From Thermoflexales bacterium (GTDB lineage: Bacteria > Chloroflexota > Anaerolineae > B4-G1 > SLSP01): DNA of 10,215 nucleotides. The position numbers and the translations under genes were made by a program. The stretch spans positions 1 to 10,215 of the forward strand of contig SLSP01000480.1 in NCBI GenBank assembly GCA_007130345.1, written 5' to 3'. The notes beneath the pieces are model-generated. The model was given only the letters and a program-made list of their open reading frames with translations. It was not told the origin of the DNA and made no database searches. Below are positions 5,843-10,215 of this stretch, in pieces (positions within the stretch are counted from its first letter, which is position 1; each line of letters begins with the position of its first letter).

Positions 5843-7400
5843 AGGTATTGTAGTCCTCGCCGATGATCAGCCGCATCTTAATGTCGGCGCGCACTTCCCC
5901 CGGATAGACGACGTTATCCCCCCACACCCCAAACAGAGATTGCAGCGTGTTCAGCCCGCTGCCCTTGGTGGTCTCCGCGAAAAAGACAATTTGCGTCCGT
6001 GGATAATGTTGATGGTCGGGGGTGCCGATGAGGGGCACGAAGCCATAGTGCGCCATCCGGTCGGCGGCGAGCAAATCCCAATCGGCATTTTGTGTGCCAT
6101 TCCACACCTCAACATAAATGGGATTTTGGAGGGCGCGGTTGGTGGCGGGCTTGGTGATCGCCGCGTCGATGACCTCCATCGCCTCTTCTGGCCGGATCAG
6201 GAAGACGTTGCCGCCATAGATCGTGGTGTGAGCGGCCACCTCTCGCCATCCGATGTTGTAAGTGCGGATGTTGACGCGCTCAAGTTGTGTAGCGACAATC
6301 GCCAAATTGATGATGTTACCTATCGTCAAATCGGTTTCGTAGAGGTGCGAGAAATCCTGGGCCAGATTCGGGGCCAACTGTAGCAGATGGGTGTCTTTGG
6401 CCTGCCGCCACATTGCCTCCAACACCTGTTGCTGACGGCGCTCGCGGTCGAAGACGCTGGTAGTCCGGCGCGACCGCGTGTACCACAGCGCCTGGCGTCC
6501 GTCCAGGTGATGCACGCCGGGGGATAAGGCGAACATGTGATAGTTCCCGTGCTCGTCGGGATAGGGCCAGTAGTCCTCGATGTAACAATGCACAGGCACG
6601 CTGATGCCGCCTAAGATATTGACCGCTTCGATCAGCCCCTCGAACCTGACCTTGGCGTAGTAATCCGCCGTGATCCCCAAATTGTAGAGCAACGTCTGGT
6701 TGAGCAACCCAAATCCGCCCCCCTCGTGGCCGCGCAGCGTGCCGTGCATATCGGCCTGATTGATGCGCATCATCCAATAGTTGGGCGCATAAACGTAAAG
6801 ATCGCGGGGGATGGAGAGGATTGACACCGAGGGGATGTCGGGATAGATGATGACGTACTGAACCACGTCGGTATTCCAGTGGCTCCAGTTGGGGCGCTGA
6901 TCGCTGCCCAACGCCACGATGGTGATGGCCTCCTCTGGGATGTGATAGCGGGGCATCGGCGTGGGGATACTGAGCGTGGACGAAGGGTGCATCGTCGGCG
7001 TCGCCGCGATGGGGATGGCGGTAGGGCGGCGCGAGGGCAGCGGCGTGGGAACGATGGTGGGCGTCGGCGTCTCGGTAGGCGTCGGCGTGAGCGTCGGGGT
7101 GGGCGTTGGCGTGGGCACGGGCGTCGGCGTGGAAGTCTCCGTCCAGGTGGGGATCGGAGTCGGCGAGGGCGAGATTTCCGCCGTTGGGAGCGCCGCCGTC
7201 GCCGTTGGCGTGACGGCGATGGTGGGCGTCGGCGTGAGCGTGGCCGTCGGCGGCTGCCGGGTGGGCGTGGAGACCACGGCGACTTGGGGATGCGCGTAGA
7301 GTTCCACAAGCTGGCCGATGACGATACCGGTCAGCACCGCCAGACTTACAATCACCAGGCCCAACATCAAGGACTGGAGTTTTGTGATGCGCGGTTCCAT
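5829..7400 (-). CDS. LytR-CpsA-Psr (LCP) family cell-envelope protein with LytR_C domain
   Basis: A 523-residue membrane-anchored extracellular protein. Residues 1-9 are cytoplasmic, and a single helix spans about 10-36. A Thr/Pro-rich spacer occupies about 46-150. The LCP domain runs from about 158 to 335: LGSDQR (164-169), NTD (176-178), SIPRDL (196-201), RIN (212-214), DYYAKVRFEGL (246-256), ILGGISV (262-268), LDGRQALWYTRSR (299-311), and D318 with the Arg-rich RERRQQQ (319-325). A LytR_C domain (about 428-517) follows, from YVEVWNGT to IIGEDY. LCP proteins transfer lipid-linked glycopolymers to peptidoglycan or other acceptors outside the membrane. The Arg usual in the RxD motif is Asn here; other catalytic-type Arg and Asp residues are present. 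The start at 7400 has AGGAGA upstream. The gene stands alone, divergent from the GT-C gene across 519 bp. Confidence 0.93.
   Translation of the reverse strand: MEPRITKLQSLMLGLVIVSLAVLTGIVIGQLVELYAHPQVAVVSTPTRQPPTATLTPTPTIAVTPTATAALPTAEISPSPTPIPTWTETSTPTPVPTPTPTPTLTPTPTETPTPTIVPTPLPSRRPTAIPIAATPTMHPSSTLSIPTPMPRYHIPEEAITIVALGSDQRPNWSHWNTDVVQYVIIYPDIPSVSILSIPRDLYVYAPNYWMMRINQADMHGTLRGHEGGGFGLLNQTLLYNLGITADYYAKVRFEGLIEAVNILGGISVPVHCYIEDYWPYPDEHGNYHMFALSPGVHHLDGRQALWYTRSRRTTSVFDRERRQQQVLEAMWRQAKDTHLLQLAPNLAQDFSHLYETDLTIGNIINLAIVATQLERVNIRTYNIGWREVAAHTTIYGGNVFLIRPEEAMEVIDAAITKPATNRALQNPIYVEVWNGTQNADWDLLAADRMAHYGFVPLIGTPDHQHYPRTQIVFFAETTKGSGLNTLQSLFGVWGDNVVYPGEVRADIKMRLIIGEDYNTCPYR
6951..7265 (-). 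repeat. Degenerate short tandem repeat encoding the Thr/Pro linker of the LCP protein
   Basis: This part of the LCP gene is built from near-repeats of GTCGGCGT and GTGGGCGT (plus-strand view), densest at 7045-7135 and 7200-7270. It encodes Thr-Pro-Thr-Pro runs between the membrane anchor and the catalytic domain. Such spacers carry an extracellular domain away from the membrane and across the wall. The repetition makes length variation by slippage likely. Confidence 0.75.
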
Positions 7401-7416
7401 AAATCTCCTTTTTGGC

Positions 7417-7475
7417 GAATGACGAAGAGCGAATTACAAATTGCGAATTGCGAATAGCAAACGGCAATTTGGTTG
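7417..7475. repeat. Short GCGAATT-type repeats upstream of the LCP gene
   Basis: GCGAAT or close variants recur (7415-7420, 7429-7434, 7443-7448, 7450-7455), with AATT between them. The spacing is mostly 7 or 14 bp. Short AT-rich repeats like this occur between genes in several phyla. The stretch lies within the LCP gene's upstream region; no good promoter was found in it. Confidence 0.45.
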
Positions 7476-7510
7476 GTGTGTCATGAAGTCTTCGCCGCGC
7501 CAATCTCCAT

Positions 7511-7617
7511 CGAATGCATTCGACGGCTGATATACAAAACCTGTTCAAGCGGGCAAACCCAGGGCGTTTCAACGCCCTTTGGATGACAGCCGATGGTTTC
7601 AACCATCGGCGTATATC
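7511..7617. repeat. Cluster of palindromes with GTTTCAAC centres, possible REP-like element or structured RNA
   Basis: Four dyads lie in about 107 bp: the palindrome CGAATGCATTCG (7511-7522); AGGGCGTT (7561-7568) with AACGCCCT (7571-7578) around a TC loop; GCCGATGGTT (7589-7598) with AACCATCGGC (7601-7610) around a TC loop; and an outer pair GATATAC (7529-7535) with GTATATC (7611-7617) that encloses both hairpins and abuts the second. Both hairpin tops read GTTTCAAC. The arrangement suggests a three-way-junction fold or a cluster of repetitive extragenic palindromes. There is no coding potential with a ribosome site here. Confidence 0.55.
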
Positions 7618-7704
7618 TCAAGTATACCCCACTTCGCAAGTTAGGCACATTTTATGGGGAAACGCGGGTTCCGAGCTTGAGCACGTTCAGCCTCAAAGGT
7701 AACT

Positions 7705-7834
7705 CTACTGAAAAAAGTCCAAAAATCCGATTTTTCCACACGCGACCTACTACCCATATGAAATTCGCACGCGGAAAATCTATTTGTAGTATCAAGGTTC
7801 TAAAAAATCGGATTTTTAAGGGTTCTTTCAGGAG
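7705..7834. mobile_element. About 130-bp element with imperfect terminal inverted repeats (MITE-like)
   Basis: AAAAATCCGATTTTT (7721-7735) and its exact reverse complement AAAAATCGGATTTTT (7803-7817) face each other. The similarity continues outward: CTACTGAAAAAA on the left corresponds to CTCCTGAAAGAA in the complement of the right end (7823-7834), giving ends of about 31 bp with a few differences. Each 15-mer is itself a dyad with 7-bp arms. The 67-bp interior encodes nothing I can support. This fits a small non-autonomous mobile element or a structured transcript element. No target-site duplication is obvious. Confidence 0.5.
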
Positions 7835-7848
7835 AGTCAAAGGTGAGC

Positions 7849-7861
7849 CGTCAAGCGTCAA
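7849..7861 (+). promoter_or_regulatory. Direct repeat CGTCAA-G-CGTCAA upstream of the GT-C promoter
   Basis: Two CGTCAA copies with 7-bp period lie 24 bp before the -35 box of the next gene, and another GTCAA begins at 7836, 14 bp before the first. The whole 13-mer occurs again at 3044-3056, upstream of the CPBP promoter. It may be a regulator site common to both genes. Confidence 0.4.
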
Positions 7862-7884
7862 AACTACACGCCGAGAAATCCCAC

Positions 7885-7912
7885 TTGCCTTTCACCCTAG
7901 CCCCACTATAAT
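7885..7912 (+). promoter_or_regulatory. Promoter of the GT-C gene, with TSS at or next to the start codon
   Basis: TTGCCT (7885-7890), 16 bp, then a perfect TATAAT (7907-7912). The expected transcription start at about 7918-7920 coincides with the ATG at 7920. There is no Shine-Dalgarno sequence upstream of that ATG, so the mRNA is probably leaderless. Confidence 0.65.
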
Positions 7913-7919
7913 GCACGCC

Positions 7920-9737
7920 ATGATAACGAAACGACTTGCCGGGATAGGGATGATGGTGGCGGGCTTCGGCGGGATGCTGGCCGTGTTTGTGGCCGGGCGA
8001 CTGGGGATGAGCCAGTGGACGGGCATCGGGCCGGTGGAGCGCGCGGTGTTGTTAAGCGGATTGGCCTTCGGGCTGGCGGGGATTCCGATGCTGCGCCAGG
8101 GCGACGTGCCCCTCGCGGCGACGCGCGAACCGCGTTACGCGGCGTCTCTGCCGCGACCGCAGACGCGATGGGAGCAGATCGCGGGGTGGGCCGGGCACGC
8201 GCTGATGGCGCTGGCGCTCCTGGCGTACCTCGGCTACCTGGGCATCTACGTGGCCTACGCGGCAGAGTTGTTCCGCTGGCCCTACGACTACGACCAGGGC
8301 GAGAGTTTCGAGTTATACGACGCCGTGCTTCACAGCCAGGGCGAGTGGCCTTATCGTCAGGCCGATACCTTCCCCTTTTACTCCTCCAACTATCCGCCGG
8401 TTTTCCATCTGCTGATGCTCCCGCTCTTCCCCATCTTTGGGCAGCGGTTATTGGCGGGGAGGGTGCTCTCGTTCACGATTACCCTGCTCACGGCGGCGAT
8501 GCTCGGCATCACCGTGCGGCGGCGCACCGGCGGCCTCTTCATCCCCGTGATCGCCGCCCTCTCCTACACCGCCTCGAACTTCGTCTATCACGTCGGCCCG
8601 CTGTGCCGCCAACACCTGACGATGATTCTGTTTGAGACGCTGGCCGTCTACTTTATCGCCGGGGCCATCGACGCGGGGCCGGAGGGCGCGCGATTCCGAT
8701 GGCGCAACACGCTGGTTGGCCTCTTCTTTATGCTGGTCGCCGGGTACACGAAGCAACTGGCCGTCTTCACCTCTGTAGCGATCTTCGGCTATCTCTTTCT
8801 GCACAAGCCCTGGCGGGCGGTGGGCCTGGCGGCGGGATTTGGCGCGGTCTTCGGCGCGGTCTTCTTGTGGCTTAACTGGGCCACCGGCGGGCAGTGGTGG
8901 CTCAACACCATCGCGGCCAACGTCAATGCCTTCCTGATGCCGCAACTCATCGGGCTGACGCAGACGTGGCTCAAGGTTCACACGCTCTACATTGTGCTGG
9001 CGGTGGCGATGGTGCTCTACGAGGCTTACCGGGGCCGGCTCTCGATTTACGCGCTCTGGTTCTGCGCGTCCCTCGGCACCGGGCTGATGTCGGGGAAGTG
9101 GGGCGCGGGCGCGGCGTACTGGGTCACGTCGGTGGCGGCGGCGATTGTGCTGACGGGCTTCGCGCTCGGCCACGCGCGCGACTGGATTGCACAACACAAA
9201 GCACAGTGGACAGGGGCTTTCGTCGTGCTGGTGCCGCTGCTCTTCCTGGTGCAGGCCCCCCGGATGTTGCATTTACCCACGGCCGGCCCGTTCTGGGGAC
9301 CGGTGGCCCGCGTCTTCGGCGTGGAGGGTGAATCGGTCTACGGCGATTACCCGTACTTCGACACGGTGGGCTATACGCAGGTGGGCCATTTTTTGCTGCC
9401 CCGCGATTACGCCGGCGGCGCGCGGATTATGGAGTACGTCGAGAACGCCGAGGGGCTGGTCTTCAGCGAGGAGGCCGCCTTCACGATGTTGGCCGGGAAG
9501 CCCGTGGTGACAAATCCCACGCAGTTGCTCAATCTCTACAACAATGGCCTGCTGGATACCAGCGAACTGGAGGCGATGATCCGCGCGGAAGCCTTCGATG
9601 TGGTGATTTTGCGGGCGCAATTCTACCCACATCCGGTGTTGGTCGCCCTGGGCGAGCATTACGGCGTGGTGGAGCACGTCCCGATGAAGGGCTTTAACTA
9701 TATCATCATGCTGCCGCTGGATGAGGTGGGGCCGTAG
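7920..9737 (+). CDS. Polytopic GT-C (GT39/ArnT-like) glycosyltransferase
   Basis: A 605-residue integral membrane protein with two early helices (about 5-26 and 40-56), a helix near 90-115, and then an extracytoplasmic loop carrying YDYDQGE (122-128). That Asp/Glu-containing loop is where GT-C enzymes place their catalytic acidic residue. SSNYPPVFHLL follows (155-165), as in many dolichyl/polyprenyl-phosphate-dependent enzymes, and then a run of hydrophobic helices to about 450. The C-terminal 150 residues are mostly soluble and probably face outside. Such enzymes use lipid-phosphate sugars as donors; the acceptor is unknown. Codons are open back to 7593, but that stretch covers repeats and the promoter. 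ATG at 7920 fits the promoter best, and ATG at 7911 overlaps the -10 box. The gene sits between two LCP genes, suggesting a role in envelope glycopolymers. Confidence 0.82.
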   Translation: MITKRLAGIGMMVAGFGGMLAVFVAGRLGMSQWTGIGPVERAVLLSGLAFGLAGIPMLRQGDVPLAATREPRYAASLPRPQTRWEQIAGWAGHALMALALLAYLGYLGIYVAYAAELFRWPYDYDQGESFELYDAVLHSQGEWPYRQADTFPFYSSNYPPVFHLLMLPLFPIFGQRLLAGRVLSFTITLLTAAMLGITVRRRTGGLFIPVIAALSYTASNFVYHVGPLCRQHLTMILFETLAVYFIAGAIDAGPEGARFRWRNTLVGLFFMLVAGYTKQLAVFTSVAIFGYLFLHKPWRAVGLAAGFGAVFGAVFLWLNWATGGQWWLNTIAANVNAFLMPQLIGLTQTWLKVHTLYIVLAVAMVLYEAYRGRLSIYALWFCASLGTGLMSGKWGAGAAYWVTSVAAAIVLTGFALGHARDWIAQHKAQWTGAFVVLVPLLFLVQAPRMLHLPTAGPFWGPVARVFGVEGESVYGDYPYFDTVGYTQVGHFLLPRDYAGGARIMEYVENAEGLVFSEEAAFTMLAGKPVVTNPTQLLNLYNNGLLDTSELEAMIRAEAFDVVILRAQFYPHPVLVALGEHYGVVEHVPMKGFNYIIMLPLDEVGP

Positions 9738-9741
9738 AGAA

Positions 9742-9774
9742 AGATCTGTCAGGTTTTATAAACCTGACAGGTCT
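9742..9774. terminator. 15-bp-stem hairpin between convergent GT-C and LCP genes
   Basis: The arms 9742-9756 and 9760-9774 pair over 15 bp with one G-T wobble, around a TAT loop; the inner 11 bp (CTGTCAGGTTT with AAACCTGACAG) are perfect. It fills most of the 41-nt gap between two convergent genes, 4 nt past the GT-C stop. The T-tract is poor in both directions (ATTGTT on the plus side). It may act as a bidirectional terminator or be a dispersed palindromic repeat. Confidence 0.65.
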
Positions 9775-9778
9775 ATTG

Positions 9779-10215
9779 TTACGGGCTGTAATCCGCCCCC
9801 AAAATCACCACAATATCGTGATCGGCGGTGGGATTTGAGCCGTGAACGAGGGCCGAAGGCGGCAAGTCCAGCACCGTCAAGATGTGCTGCGCCGTCATCG
9901 GCTTGTCTCGGTTGAGGATGACCAGCGACGTGTCGTAGTCCTGGCGGTCGGCATTGGCATAAAGCGCCACCGATAGCCCGTTGGCCTCGAGGTATTGGCT
10001 GGTAGCATAAGCCAGCCCCCCCTCTGTCGTGCCATTGAGCACAGAAATCGTCGCGGCCTCTTCTTCGAGCGTTTGCAGCGCTTCCCCGTTTTGGATCAGC
10101 CCGAAAACCTCGTCGCGCACCCGACGCACCTCGTCCCGCAGCGGCACCAGGATCATCATCTCGTCTGGCGTCGTCTTGGAGAGGGTGCAGGTCTCGTCGA
10201 TGACCCGGAAGCGGA
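9779..10215 (-). CDS. C-terminal part of a second LCP-type protein (LytR_C domain), cut by the window edge
   Basis: The frame is open from the stop at 9779-9781 to the right edge, giving 144 visible residues with no start required inside the window; the Met codons at 10157-10159 and 10154-10156 are probably internal. The first visible part includes MMILVPLRDEVRRVRDEVF, which matches the linker seen in LCP proteins after the catalytic domain. Residues about 56-144 form a LytR_C domain (Pfam PF13399 type): ISVLNGT, GGLA, YLEANG, then TAQHIL and the terminal DIVVILGADY. That the missing N-terminal part holds an LCP catalytic domain is inferred from family architecture. Its LytR_C domain keeps the canonical NGT-x-x-GGLA, which the other LCP protein at 5829-7400 has lost in part. 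Confidence 0.82.
   Translation of the reverse strand, partial: RFRVIDETCTLSKTTPDEMMILVPLRDEVRRVRDEVFGLIQNGEALQTLEEEAATISVLNGTTEGGLAYATSQYLEANGLSVALYANADRQDYDTSLVILNRDKPMTAQHILTVLDLPPSALVHGSNPTADHDIVVILGADYSP

Noticed and set aside
5778..6383. Plus-strand 201-residue frame overlapping the helicase end and the LCP gene
   Set aside because: Antisense to the well-supported LytR_C and LCP domains, no recognisable domain and no ribosome site.
6961..7299. Plus-strand frame encoding a Gly/Val-rich repeat protein
   Set aside because: It is the antisense image of the Thr/Pro linker of the LCP gene; the repetitive GTCGGCGT DNA keeps all frames open.
7505..7620. GTTTCAAC motifs as remnants of a CRISPR array
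   Set aside because: The two units differ in stem sequence and length, are 28 bp apart, and no constant repeat with regular spacers is present; no cas gene is in the window.
7593..7919. Upstream in-frame extension of the GT-C gene (109 extra residues)
   Set aside because: The stretch covers the inverted-repeat element and the TATAAT promoter and reads as basic low-quality protein; the membrane protein begins naturally at 7920.

Overview
This window reads as a GC-rich bacterial chromosome segment carrying nine genes, one of them cut by the right edge. The likely source is a Chloroflexota (Anaerolineae-like) genome. That is an inference from the long Thr/Pro 'TPTPTP' linker in a LytR-CpsA-Psr (LCP) protein, the mixture of Shine-Dalgarno-led and apparently leaderless starts, and the many palindromic intergenic repeats. 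No 16S gene or other taxonomic marker is present, so the assignment is soft.

Layout. (1) Positions 1-2028, plus strand: a strong promoter drives an AI-2E/PerM-type multi-pass membrane protein, which overlaps by 23 nt a soluble family-2 glycosyltransferase resembling dolichol-phosphate mannosyltransferase. A bidirectional intrinsic terminator follows. (2) Positions 2046-2970, minus strand: a two-gene operon of paralogous small proteins, each with an acidic tail, a ribbon-helix-helix-like core and a C-terminal helix. Its promoter is near consensus, and palindromes overlap the -10 box and the expected transcription start. (3) Positions 3014-5842, plus strand: a promoter region dense in TTGAC/GTCAA half-sites, then a CPBP-family intramembrane protease, a PduO-type corrinoid adenosyltransferase and a DEAD-box RNA helicase, all closely spaced. 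(4) Positions 5829-7400, minus strand: a full-length LCP protein with an N-terminal membrane anchor, a Thr/Pro spacer, an LCP domain and a LytR_C domain. (5) Positions 7401-7919: a 519-bp non-coding region holding short GCGAATT-type repeats, a set of GTTTCAAC-loop hairpins, and a roughly 130-bp element with inverted-repeat ends. (6) Positions 7920-9737, plus strand: a large polytopic GT-C/GT39-like glycosyltransferase whose start codon lies only 7 nt past a perfect TATAAT, so its mRNA is probably leaderless. (7) Positions 9738-10215: a 15-bp-stem hairpin and the C-terminal end of a second LCP/LytR_C protein on the minus strand.

How the genes could fit together. Two LCP proteins flank a GT-C enzyme, and a polyprenol-phosphate-sugar-type GT2 lies upstream. 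This suggests envelope glycopolymer synthesis and attachment, with sugar placed on a lipid carrier, transferred outside the membrane and linked to the cell wall. The adenosyltransferase/helicase block looks like housekeeping.

The least explained material is the tandem RHH-like paralogue pair with its operator-like promoter, and the two non-coding regions. These regions share the 13-mer CGTCAAGCGTCAA. I see no CRISPR array, transposase, tRNA or rRNA, and no gene that by itself defines a defence system.
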